From contig JBDSQB010000002.1 in NCBI GenBank assembly GCA_039930045.1, positions 326,286 through 390,285 of the forward strand: a stretch of 64,000 bases of DNA, given 5' to 3'. The stretch's first letter is position 1; every line of letters starts with the position of its first letter. Below, piece by piece: positions 1 through 8,007 of this stretch. This DNA is from Chthoniobacterales bacterium. Lineage in GTDB: Bacteria; Verrucomicrobiota; Verrucomicrobiia; Chthoniobacterales; DASVRZ01. A program made the translations under genes and the position numbers. A model generated the notes under the pieces. It saw nothing but the letters and a program-made list of their open reading frames with translations, made no database searches and was not told the origin of the DNA.

Positions 1-792
1 GGGCAAAAAGTGGAGGTCACCCTGTCTTCACTTCCGAGTAAAACACTGGAAGCACCGATCATTTTCATCAATCCCAACCTGGATAACACGACCCGCAGCG
101 CCATGGTCCGGGTGGAGGTGGCCAATCCGCAGCGCGAGCTTTTGCACAAGACCTACGCCGAGGTTCGAGTTACAGCGGAATCTCCCGAAATGCTGACCGT
201 TCCCCGCAGCGCTGTTTTGTGGTCAGGCAAACAGCCACGTGTGTATGTAGAAAAATCTGTCGGCAACTACGAGCCGCGTGCCGTCACCCTCGGCCAGCCC
301 GGCGACGAAGCATGGGAAGTGATGGAAGGCTTAAGTGAGGGCGAACACGTTGTAGTGAGCGGCAACATGCTCATCGACGGTCAGGCGCAGATGGATCGTC
401 TGGGCGATTCAGTTCCTCAGGACGAGCGTCATTCTTATCTGGCCGGAGTCGTTGCCCTGAGTGAGGCATTGGCTGCGGACGACTTGCAACGTTATCGAAT
501 AGCCCTCACGAAACTGCCCGCCGCGCCGGCTGGTTTCTCCAAAAAGGCTCCCGAGCCTGGCAACGATCTGGAAACAACCCGCCAGCACTTTCAGCCCTTC
601 AGCGAAACGGTGGTGGCTGCTGCCCAAAAGATTCGTCGCGACATTCCCAACCTGAAAATTTTTAGCTGCCCCATGAGCAATCAGGCTGCGGATGGTGTGC
701 CGAAAAATGCCCGATGGGTGCAGCTCTCACCTGCAATCCATAATCCTTACCTCGGAAAAGAAATGCTCAATTGCGGCGAGGAAGTGCCATGA
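1..792 (+). CDS. RND efflux periplasmic adaptor (CusB/HlyD family) with DUF3347 tail, 5' partial
   Basis: The frame is already open at base 1, so the N-terminus, including signal peptide and hairpin, lies outside the window. The visible part starts in the beta-barrel/membrane-proximal region (PRSAVLWSGKQPRVYV and GLSEGEHVVVSGNMLIDGQ are typical adaptor motifs). The last ~130 residues form a DUF3347-like domain, recognisable by the end motif CPMSN, then NPYLGKEM, then NCG, which in this family is thought to help handle metal. The stop overlaps the start of the RND pump by 4 bases (ATGA), so the two are translationally coupled. Adaptors of this class bridge the inner-membrane pump and the outer-membrane channel for copper/silver export. 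Family is sure; metal is inferred from the neighbour. Confidence 0.9.
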   Translation, partial: GQKVEVTLSSLPSKTLEAPIIFINPNLDNTTRSAMVRVEVANPQRELLHKTYAEVRVTAESPEMLTVPRSAVLWSGKQPRVYVEKSVGNYEPRAVTLGQPGDEAWEVMEGLSEGEHVVVSGNMLIDGQAQMDRLGDSVPQDERHSYLAGVVALSEALAADDLQRYRIALTKLPAAPAGFSKKAPEPGNDLETTRQHFQPFSETVVAAAQKIRRDIPNLKIFSCPMSNQAADGVPKNARWVQLSPAIHNPYLGKEMLNCGEEVP

Positions 793-3700
793 TCGAACGG
801 ATAATCCATTGGTCTCTGCGGAACCGCTTTCTCGTTGTTTGCGGGGCGTTGTTTCTGGTGGCATTTGGCATCTACTCGATTGTGCACACACCAGTCGATG
901 CGATCCCCGATTTAAGCGAGAACCAAGTCATTGTCTTCGCTGACTGGACAGGCCGGAGTCCCACCGAAGTGGAGGATCAGGTGACTTATCCGCTCTCGGT
1001 TAATCTCCAAGGTCTGGCGGGTGTGAAAACAGTCCGGGCCAATTCGATGTTTGGCTTTTCTTTAATCACCGTCGTATTCGACGATTCGGTGGATAATTAT
1101 TTCGCCCGATCACGGGTGCTCGAACGCCTAAATTATCTCGGCAACATCCTGCCGTCGGGTGTTGAGGCGCGCCTCGGACCAGACGCCACAGGACTCGGCT
1201 GGATCTACCAATACTATCTCGACGTCGATCCGAAACCCGCGCCGAACGGCTACGACCTCGGTGAGCTGCGTTCCGTCCAGGATTGGTTTGTGCGATATCA
1301 ATTGAACTCAGTTCCGGGCGTCGCCGAGGTCGGCAGCATTGGTGGTTTTGTTCGTCAGTATCAGATCGAAGTGGACTCGCAAAAGATGCGTGCCACGGGC
1401 GTTTCACTAGCCATGGTTATGGAGGCCGTGGGACAGAGCAACCTCAATGTCGGGGGCAAAACCATCGAAGAAAATGGCATGGAATTCATCGTGCGCGGAG
1501 TCGGTCTCGTGCGAAACACAGCCGACTTGGAGAACACTGTGCTGCTCGCTCGCGAAGGAACACCGGTTTATTTGAAGGATGTCGCTCGTGTTGAAATGGG
1601 CGGCGATTTCCGGCGCGGGACTCTCGATGTCAACGGACATGAAGTCGTTGGCGGAACAGTGGTCATGCGCACCGGGGAGAACGCCCATGAGGTCATCAAG
1701 CGCGTGAAAGAAAAGATTGCGCAGATTTCCCCCAGCCTGCCGCCGGGTGTAACGATTCGGTCGTTCTACGATCGCAGCGAATTGATCGACCGCACCATCG
1801 AAACGCTCAAGCACGCGCTTACCGAAGAAGTCATATTGGTCACGCTGGCGCACATCATTTTCTTGTTTCACTTCCGCAGTATCTTGATCGTCACGATCCC
1901 ATTGCCGCTTTCGATTTTGATCTCTTTCATCCTGATGAAGGAGTTTGGAATCACTTCAAACATCATGTCGCTTTCCGGCATCGCCATTGCCATCGGCGTG
2001 CTGGTCGATGCCGCGATTGTGCTCACGGAAAATGTCCTCCGCCATGCCGAACGAGCCGAAACCGAAAAGGGCAGCCAGCTCACTCCCGCAGAAACATTTG
2101 AAGTCGTCCTCGCTGCATCCGCGCAGGTCGGACGCCCGATCTTTTTTACAATGGCGATCATCATCCTGGCCTTCGTTCCGGTCTTCGCGCTAGGCGGACA
2201 GGAAGGAAAAATGTTTCATCCGCTGGCCTTCACCAAGACCTTTGCCATGATCGGCTCGACTTTGCTGGCAGTCACCATCGTGCCGGTGCTGTGCACATGG
2301 CTGGTGCGCGGCCCATTCCATTCGGAGGATCGTAATTTTGTCATGCGGTTCCTGCTACGCCTTTACGATCCCTGCCTGGATTTCGCCCTGACTCATCGCA
2401 AAACCGTTCTCGCTCTCGCCGCCTGTCTCCTGGCAACCGCCTGTCTCGTCGCATTTGGATTACCAGATACAATCCACCGGCATCTCACCGGCATCCCCAT
2501 TTTGGATCGGGTTACGGCCGGGATCGGGCAGGAATTTATGCCGCCGCTGAATGAGGGCAGCCTGCTTTTCATGCCCACGTTTGTTCCAGCCACGTCGCTC
2601 ACAGAAGTAAAGCGCGCGATGAACTGGCAGGATCGCGTGATTAAGGAAACTCCGGAAGTGCTCTCGGTTGCCGGCAAACTCGGCCGTGCCGACACGGCCA
2701 CCGATCCGGCTCCCACAGAAATGATTGAGACGACCATCATGCTCAAGCCTCAATCCGAGTGGCGGCCAGGTCTGACCAAACAAAAGCTGATCGACGAACT
2801 TTCCGCCAAGATGCGTCTCGTGCCCGGCGCGGCTCCGGGTTTTCTCCAGCCGATTGAAAATCGCGTGCTCATGATTTCCACCGGCATTCGTGCGCAACTC
2901 GGCGTGAAAATTCTGGGGGACAATCTCGACGCGTTGCAGGCGAAGGCGTTCGAGGTGCAGCGCATCGTCGAGCAAGTCAGCGGTGCCACGGGCGTCGCGC
3001 CGAGCCGCGTTCAAGGGAAACCTTTCATTGAAATTGAAGTCAACCGCACGGCCATGGCCCGGTTCGGCTTGCGTGCGCAGGATGTTCTGGAAACGGTCGA
3101 GGCCGGTCTGGGCGGCAAGACGGTTTCCACTGCCATCGACGGTCGGGCTCGGATTCCTATTCAAGTGCGACTCGAACGTAGTGAGCGCGAGGATATCACC
3201 CGGCTGCGCGATGTGCTGGTGACGTCGCCCAACGGCCAGGTCATTCCGCTAGGGCAAGTTGCGGAGATCCGGCGCGTGGAGGGTCCGAACGAGATTGCCA
3301 GCGAAAATGGACGCCTGCGCGTATTCGTTCAGGCGAACGTTACCGGACGCGACTTGGGGAGTTTTGTCAGCGAGGTGAAGTCGCGCATCGACCAGGAAAT
3401 CATTCCCCATCTCGCGAAGGGGATGACCGTGGAATACAGCGGAGAATTTGAGAGTCAGATCCGAGCCGCAAAGACTTTGCGCGTGATCGTTCCCGCAGTG
3501 CTCTTCATTATTTTCCTGCTGCTCTACATGGTTTATCACAATGCAAAGGAAGCGGCACACGTCATCCTGGCCGTGCCGTTTGCGTTGAGCGGCGGCGTGT
3601 TTTTGCAATATGCCAAGGGCTACAACTTCAGCGTCGCAGTCTGGGTGGGTTACATCGCGCTCTTCGGAACGGCGATCCAGACCGGAGTCGTGATGGTCGT

Positions 3701-4001
3701 TTATTTGGAGGAGGCTGTGGCCACTCGCATGAAAAAACTCGAAGCCGCATTCAGTCAGCGCGATCTCGTGGATGCGATCAAGGAAGGCGCGCGGCTCCGG
3801 CTCCGTCCAAAAGTGATGACTGTGGCCACGATCGTCGCGAGTCTGCTACCGATCATGTGGAGCACGCGAACCGGCTCGGAAGTGATGAAGCCGCTGGCCA
3901 CACCAGTGATTGGCGGAATGGTTTCGAGCCTGCTCCACATCCTGATCGTCACCCCGGCGATCTTTCTCTGGCTGCGCACGAGGGAAATGAAACTCACATG
4001 A
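789..4001 (+). CDS. cusA: CusA/CzcA-family heavy-metal RND efflux pump, probably Cu(I)/Ag(I)
   Basis: Inner-membrane proton-driven pump of 1070 residues, normal for HME-RND proteins. The start was taken at the ATG that overlaps the adaptor stop, giving MIERIIHWSLRNR. The fourth membrane helix reads AIAIGVLVDAAIVLTEN, close to CusA, with proton-relay Asp at about 407. Three methionines that match the CusA periplasmic copper triad are present at about 595 (LLFMP), 645 (PTEMIETT) and 695 (RVLMISTGI), with spacing 50 and 50, as against 573/623/672 in E. coli CusA. This points to monovalent Cu/Ag rather than Zn/Co/Cd. It overlaps the outer-membrane channel gene by 4 bases. A slightly longer open frame begins upstream at 771 but lies inside the adaptor gene. 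Confidence 0.95.
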   Translation: MIERIIHWSLRNRFLVVCGALFLVAFGIYSIVHTPVDAIPDLSENQVIVFADWTGRSPTEVEDQVTYPLSVNLQGLAGVKTVRANSMFGFSLITVVFDDSVDNYFARSRVLERLNYLGNILPSGVEARLGPDATGLGWIYQYYLDVDPKPAPNGYDLGELRSVQDWFVRYQLNSVPGVAEVGSIGGFVRQYQIEVDSQKMRATGVSLAMVMEAVGQSNLNVGGKTIEENGMEFIVRGVGLVRNTADLENTVLLAREGTPVYLKDVARVEMGGDFRRGTLDVNGHEVVGGTVVMRTGENAHEVIKRVKEKIAQISPSLPPGVTIRSFYDRSELIDRTIETLKHALTEEVILVTLAHIIFLFHFRSILIVTIPLPLSILISFILMKEFGITSNIMSLSGIAIAIGVLVDAAIVLTENVLRHAERAETEKGSQLTPAETFEVVLAASAQVGRPIFFTMAIIILAFVPVFALGGQEGKMFHPLAFTKTFAMIGSTLLAVTIVPVLCTWLVRGPFHSEDRNFVMRFLLRLYDPCLDFALTHRKTVLALAACLLATACLVAFGLPDTIHRHLTGIPILDRVTAGIGQEFMPPLNEGSLLFMPTFVPATSLTEVKRAMNWQDRVIKETPEVLSVAGKLGRADTATDPAPTEMIETTIMLKPQSEWRPGLTKQKLIDELSAKMRLVPGAAPGFLQPIENRVLMISTGIRAQLGVKILGDNLDALQAKAFEVQRIVEQVSGATGVAPSRVQGKPFIEIEVNRTAMARFGLRAQDVLETVEAGLGGKTVSTAIDGRARIPIQVRLERSEREDITRLRDVLVTSPNGQVIPLGQVAEIRRVEGPNEIASENGRLRVFVQANVTGRDLGSFVSEVKSRIDQEIIPHLAKGMTVEYSGEFESQIRAAKTLRVIVPAVLFIIFLLLYMVYHNAKEAAHVILAVPFALSGGVFLQYAKGYNFSVAVWVGYIALFGTAIQTGVVMVVYLEEAVATRMKKLEAAFSQRDLVDAIKEGARLRLRPKVMTVATIVASLLPIMWSTRTGSEVMKPLATPVIGGMVSSLLHILIVTPAIFLWLRTREMKLT

Positions 4002-5203
4002 AAATTTTTCTGCTCAGCTTCTTTGCGGTGGCTTCCCTGCAGGCAGCAAGCTTCACGCCGGAGACGGCGGCGGTCTATGCGCTACAGCACAATCCTGATT
4101 TAGCAGCGGCCAGAACCCTGATTGCCGAGGCCGAGGGACGCCTCATCCAGGCAGGTCTATGGAGCAATCCTGAGTTTGAGGCGAATGCCGATGTGGGGGT
4201 GAGCGATCGCACGATCAGCGCCGGACTCAGCCAGAAATTTCCCCTCGCCGGACGCCTTGGGCAAGCCCGCGCTGTGGCCCGGGTGGATGTCGCCATGGCC
4301 GTGGCGGAGTTCCACAATCAGCAACGACTTCTCGCCGGCAACGTCCTCACCCAGGCCCGCGCCATTCTCCTCCTGGACAAACGGATCGCCGTCCATGGGA
4401 GTCAGATCGCACTCCTGGATCGCATTTTGGAGCAGACGACGGCGCTGGCTTCCGCTGGCACGGGCGACACCAACGACATCGGCGTGGTGCAATTGGAAAA
4501 GACCACGCTCGGCTTGCAGCGACAGGCGCAAATCGTCGCCCGCGACAGCTCGCACGATGCCTTGCGCGGCCTGATGGGATTGCAACCAGGGACACCAATG
4601 GAGATCACCGGTGCGTTGCCAGCCTTGCCTAAAAGCTTCGCTGTCGCACCCGAACGTCCCGACTTGCAACTAGCTCTTCTCCAATCCGACAAATCCCAAG
4701 CGGAGCAGCGGCTGGCTCGCTTGGAGAAATGGGAAGACCTCACCGTTGGCTTGGGAGTCAGCCGTCAGCGCGAGGATGGGATGTCGGAGAACATGGCGCA
4801 GCTCAAGTTTTCCCTGCCGCTGCCGGTCTGGAATCGCAATCAAGGTCGCATCGCGGAGACCCAGGCTGCTGGTGAACGCGCCCAAACCCAAATCACCGCG
4901 CGACAGCTCGCCATCTCCACCGAGATCCGCGAGGCGCAAACCCGCGCGACGGGTCTGGCGGAGATTTTGCGTCAGCTCGATGGCACCGCGCAAGCGCAGG
5001 CCCGGCAGAACACGGAACGCATCCAGCAAAGCGTCGCCTCGGGCACCGGCACCTTTGTTTCCATCTACGAAAGCCGACGCCAGCACCTCACCCTAGCCCT
5101 CACTTCGCTGGAGACAGAAATGCAACTCGTCTCTGCTCTGACCGATTGGGAAACTCGCACGGGTCATTTCCCAGCCGGGGTCCGGGCCGCCTTAAAACCG
5201 TGA
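3998..5203 (+). CDS. TolC/CusC-family outer-membrane efflux channel
   Basis: The start ATG overlaps the pump stop and opens a clear signal peptide (MKIFLLSFFAVASLQA, then ASFTPE). The 401-residue product has the alternating coiled-coil/beta-strand composition of outer-membrane efflux proteins, with repeats beginning at EAVYALQHNPDLAAARTLIAEAEGRL-type segments and again in the second half. No lipobox cysteine is seen, unlike E. coli CusC. As third gene of a coupled adaptor-pump-channel operon it should complete the tripartite metal exporter. Product family is sure; the exact substrate follows from the pump. Confidence 0.9.
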   Translation: MKIFLLSFFAVASLQAASFTPETAAVYALQHNPDLAAARTLIAEAEGRLIQAGLWSNPEFEANADVGVSDRTISAGLSQKFPLAGRLGQARAVARVDVAMAVAEFHNQQRLLAGNVLTQARAILLLDKRIAVHGSQIALLDRILEQTTALASAGTGDTNDIGVVQLEKTTLGLQRQAQIVARDSSHDALRGLMGLQPGTPMEITGALPALPKSFAVAPERPDLQLALLQSDKSQAEQRLARLEKWEDLTVGLGVSRQREDGMSENMAQLKFSLPLPVWNRNQGRIAETQAAGERAQTQITARQLAISTEIREAQTRATGLAEILRQLDGTAQAQARQNTERIQQSVASGTGTFVSIYESRRQHLTLALTSLETEMQLVSALTDWETRTGHFPAGVRAALKP

Positions 5204-5336
5204 CTCCAGTGGCTCATCATACGTTCTCGCATCCGATTGGCAGGACAAGGTTGAGTCTGGCTCTGTTTTGTGACGTTTGGGTGACGAAACGAACTCTGGC
5301 TTGCCTCGGGCGGAGCTTCAATTTATTCCAAGTCGC

Positions 5337-5789
5337 ATGGAAAAGATTCTTTTTGTCTGCATTCATAATAGCGCCCGCAGTCAGATGGCGGAGGCGTTGT
5401 TGAATCATTATTGCGGCACTCAGATGCGGGCGGAGAGTGCCGGTCTGGAGCCGGGCGTGCTGAATCCGCTGGCGGTCGCGGCGATGGCCGACATGGGGAT
5501 CGATATTTCCCAGAAGCAGCCGCAGGGGGTCCTGGAGCTCTTTCAAGCGGGGCGATATTACTCGCACGTGATCACGGTGTGCGATGAGACGAGTGCGGAG
5601 CGGTGCCCGATATTTCCAGGGATAGCCCAGAGATTGCACTGGGGATTTCCCGATCCTTCGTCTTTTACCGGCACTTGGGAGGAGCGTCTGGAGAAGACGA
5701 TCTCGGTGCGGGAGATGATCGCAGGGAAGATCGCGGAATGGTGCGCGACGAAGTGCGAAAAGGGGATAACGCCCCCGGCAGGGGTCTAG
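5337..5789 (+). CDS. arsC: Arsenate reductase, thioredoxin-coupled LMW-PTP type
   Basis: A 150-residue cytoplasmic enzyme. The phosphatase loop C-I-H-N-S-A-R sits at residues 8-14. Two further cysteines at 82 and 90 (VCDETSAERCPIFPG) lie where the ArsC redox relay needs them (Cys10, 82 and 89 in the staphylococcal enzyme), and a WGFPDP motif follows. This favours arsenate reductase over a plain tyrosine phosphatase, which lacks the extra cysteines. The ATG at 5337 was preferred because the preceding in-frame residues do not resemble the family. It lies 133 bases after the efflux operon in the same direction. No ArsR, ArsB or Acr3 gene is visible nearby. Confidence 0.88.
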   Translation: MEKILFVCIHNSARSQMAEALLNHYCGTQMRAESAGLEPGVLNPLAVAAMADMGIDISQKQPQGVLELFQAGRYYSHVITVCDETSAERCPIFPGIAQRLHWGFPDPSSFTGTWEERLEKTISVREMIAGKIAEWCATKCEKGITPPAGV

Positions 5790-5803
5790 TCAGCCGGGGT
5801 GGC

Positions 5804-5826
5804 GGCCAGTTTAGAGAAAAACTGGC
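5804..5826. other. Stem-loop between convergent arsC and prepilin genes
   Basis: GCCAGTTT and AAACTGGC form an 8-bp stem around a short AGAGA-type loop. It lies in the 56-base gap between two convergent genes, where a bidirectional terminator would be expected, but no T-run follows on either strand. It could act as a transcript end stabiliser; terminator function is not shown. Confidence 0.35.
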
Positions 5827-5845
5827 GGCCACGGGCTGGCGAGCA

Positions 5846-6265
5846 TTAGTTGATGGAATACGGGGCCCAGAAGCTGGCGTTAGCCACGTCGGAGAGAGCC
5901 GTGTTCGTGGTGGTGGGCAGCTTCGGCAATGAGTCCACGGTCGGGACGGCGATGGTGTTGCCGAGTTGGTCCGTGATGGCATTGGCAGCGGCAGCGACTT
6001 GGAGCCGGGTGCCGGTTTTCAGATATTTGGAGATATCCGCGCCGGTGGGCTGCATGCCCGTGGCTTTGCTGGTTTCGATGGCGTAGAGATCGACTGCCGC
6101 GTCGATGAGGCGGAGGTCGTTCTTTACGGCGGTGGCCTGGGATCGCTTGCGGGCCCGCAGGAAGCTGGGAACAGCGACGGAGGCGAGCAAGGCGATGATG
6201 GCCACCACGATCATAATCTCGACGAGGGTGAAGCCCCCGCGATGAATGTGGTTCTTGTGTGTCAT
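5846..6265 (-). CDS. Type IV pilin/type II pseudopilin-like prepilin
   Basis: A 139-residue protein with a short basic leader (MTHKNHIHRGG) and a textbook class III signal: G before FTLVEIMIVVAIIALLASVAVPS, with Glu at +5. Processing by a prepilin peptidase and N-methylation of the Phe are expected from the family. Basic residues follow the helix (RARKRSQA), then a small globular domain with ANASFWAPYSIN at the end. The fold resembles the short GspG/PilA-like pilins found in multiple copies in Verrucomicrobiota and Planctomycetota. It is separated from the minor-pilin operon on the same strand by a PEP-CTERM gene on the other strand. Role as a major or accessory subunit is open. Confidence 0.9.
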   Translation of the reverse strand: MTHKNHIHRGGFTLVEIMIVVAIIALLASVAVPSFLRARKRSQATAVKNDLRLIDAAVDLYAIETSKATGMQPTGADISKYLKTGTRLQVAAAANAITDQLGNTIAVPTVDSLPKLPTTTNTALSDVANASFWAPYSIN

Positions 6266-6605
6266 AGGTTTATTTATTGGCTGCTATTATGAATGGAATT
6301 TTTCTTCCAAGGGTAAATTAGCAGTAGCCGTGCCAGCAGGGGATGGATGTCACGAAAAAGCACAGACAGACTGGAAAATAGCTGCGGCTGCGAGAACCTC
6401 CGGAGATCTCTCTCTAGCGGGGTGGCGGGGTGCTTACAGCTCACCTCCCAAAAGTGAGCGGTTGCGACGCAAAAGTGAAAAAGTTCGCTTCATCCGCAGA
6501 AAAAGGCTTTACAGCCGAGCGGTAAAATCTTTTTCTGGTGCTTGCGTTCTCCTAAGCCACCCGCAAACAAGGGCTGCCCGTGGAGTTTGCCACATCAACC
6601 TCTAC
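6266..6605. other. 340-base divergent intergenic region with an imperfect inverted repeat
   Basis: It separates the minus-strand prepilin from the plus-strand PEP-CTERM gene and should hold both promoters. The only clear structure is an imperfect inverted repeat at 6498-6512 (AGAAAAAGGCTTTAC) and 6522-6536 (GTAAAATCTTTTTCT), 13 of 15 pairs, about 70 bases before the PEP-CTERM start. It may be an operator or an RNA hairpin. No convincing -35/-10 pair or further gene was seen. The PEP-CTERM frame is open here too, but without a plausible start. Confidence 0.4.
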
Positions 6606-7397
6606 TTGAAGACCCTATCCACCCCAGTCCTCTGCCTGCGTAGCCTCGCCTGGGCGGGCCTAGCCTCAGCAATCATTGCAAACTCACCTGCGGCGATCAC
6701 GACGTATATTTCCAAGTTTGACCAGCAGGCCATCGAGGAGGCTTACACCAGCGGGACGACCTTTTTGACGGATGACTTTGGCACCAAGGCCGGCAATCGC
6801 GGAGTTTTTACCAGTTTCACCGGCTCGACAACGGGCATCACTTACACGGGCACCGGCTCGCCGCAGATTCAGGCGAATGACCAATACGGCGGCAATGGCA
6901 CGGGAAACTATCTCGGAGTTGCGTCGGGGGCGGTGGTGACGGCGACTTTCGCGGCACCGGTGGAGTATTTCGGCCTCTACATTTCGGCTCTGGACGGCAA
7001 CAACGTGATCAAGCTCTACAATGGCTCTACGCTGTTGCTGACCTTCAATGCGAGTTCGCTGACGACATTGCTGCCCAACAATCCCACGAGCACGGTGCGG
7101 GCGATCGACAATACGCTCTACAACACGGATCAGTATTATGGCCAGCCGGTGACCGGCTCGAATGCCAGCGAGCCGTATGCGTATGTCAGCTTCTTCGCCA
7201 CAGCGGGAACGAAGATCACGAGCGCGGTGCTGAGCGAATCCGTGGCGATCTTCGAGACGGATAATTACAGCATTCGCACGACCGCGCCCGCTGTGGCGAC
7301 GAGTCTGGTGCTCGTGCCCGAGCCGGGCACGACTTCGCTAATGATCCTCTCTGGCACTGCGCTGGCCTGGATGCTGAGCCGGCGGCGGACGGCCTGA
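6606..7397 (+). CDS. PEP-CTERM sorting-domain exported protein
   Basis: The C-terminus carries the complete exosortase signal: VPEPG, a hydrophobic segment (SLMILSGTALAWML) and a basic end (SRRRTA). The frame is open from 6246, but that start would overlap the divergent prepilin. The TTG at 6606 begins a good signal peptide (KTLSTPVLCLRSLAWAG, then LASAIIANSPA), so it was chosen, giving 263 residues. The start remains uncertain. The body is Gly/Thr/Ser-rich (TTFLTDDFGTKAGNRGVFTSF) and looks like a beta-sandwich, as in many PEP-CTERM proteins. Exosortase is expected to anchor or release it at the outer envelope. It sits inside a cluster of prepilin genes but on the opposite strand. Confidence 0.8.
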   Translation: MKTLSTPVLCLRSLAWAGLASAIIANSPAAITTYISKFDQQAIEEAYTSGTTFLTDDFGTKAGNRGVFTSFTGSTTGITYTGTGSPQIQANDQYGGNGTGNYLGVASGAVVTATFAAPVEYFGLYISALDGNNVIKLYNGSTLLLTFNASSLTTLLPNNPTSTVRAIDNTLYNTDQYYGQPVTGSNASEPYAYVSFFATAGTKITSAVLSESVAIFETDNYSIRTTAPAVATSLVLVPEPGTTSLMILSGTALAWMLSRRRTA

Positions 7398-7399
7398 AC

Positions 7400-8002
7400 T
7401 CAGTTTGGAGCGTCCTCGGCCTTGTAGCTGGCGTCAGTTTCGAGAAAGGTATTGAGCAGACGGCTGGTGCGGTGGCCGGCACCCTCAAATTCATTCGGGC
7501 CGGCACTGAGCACGACTATCCACTGATCCTTGGCGCTGTAATTGAGGAAGGTGACGCTAGTGCGGAAGGGACGACCGAAGTAGCCGTATTGGAAGACAAA
7601 CTGGTGGCTCGTCCACTGGTTGATCGGGAAAACATTATCCGCCTCGGAGGCCATGATGATCTCGGTAGAGCCCTCGGGCAAAAGCTTGCGCGCCGCTTCG
7701 AGATAGACCGGAATGTTTCCCTGAAAAGCGGGCTTCTTTTCGTTCAGCGGCGACAGGGCGATCTTCAAAGTGGCATTGGCCAGATCGGTGAAAATAAACT
7801 CCGCCTTGCCCGCATCCCCGGAAACTTTGGTGGTGCCGTCGATCCGAAAATTCACCTTCCGCGTGTCGTTTAGCAGAGAATAATGACGCTGGGCTGGTCC
7901 ATCGACAAACGTGACTGCGGACTGCGGGGTGAAGTCCCAGGCGAAGGCGCTCCAAGCGGAGCCGAGGAAGACGGTCGCGCAAGCAATAAGAGAGGTTTTC
8001 AT
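7400..8002 (-). CDS. Small secreted protein of the minor-pilin operon, function unknown
   Basis: A 200-residue product with a signal peptide (MKTSLIACATVFLGSAWSAFA, then WDFTP). It starts 5 bases after the stop of the PilX-like gene, so it belongs to the same operon. The mature part has alternating beta-strand pattern and repeated aromatic strands (HQFVFQYGYFGRPFRTSVTFLNYS). No cysteine pair, transmembrane helix or known motif was recognised. The open frame extends further upstream into the PilX-like gene, but the ATG at 8002 gives the only sensible N-terminus. A periplasmic assembly or tip-associated factor is possible from context alone. Confidence 0.75.
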   Translation of the reverse strand: MKTSLIACATVFLGSAWSAFAWDFTPQSAVTFVDGPAQRHYSLLNDTRKVNFRIDGTTKVSGDAGKAEFIFTDLANATLKIALSPLNEKKPAFQGNIPVYLEAARKLLPEGSTEIIMASEADNVFPINQWTSHQFVFQYGYFGRPFRTSVTFLNYSAKDQWIVVLSAGPNEFEGAGHRTSRLLNTFLETDASYKAEDAPN

Positions 8003-8007
8003 GGGAG

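Noticed and set aside
5804-5826. Bidirectional terminator
   Set aside because: Good stem but no T-run on either side, so only listed as a stem-loop.
6246-6605. Extended N-terminus of the PEP-CTERM protein from ATG 6246
   Set aside because: It would overlap the divergent prepilin start, is not protein-like and would bury the signal peptide.
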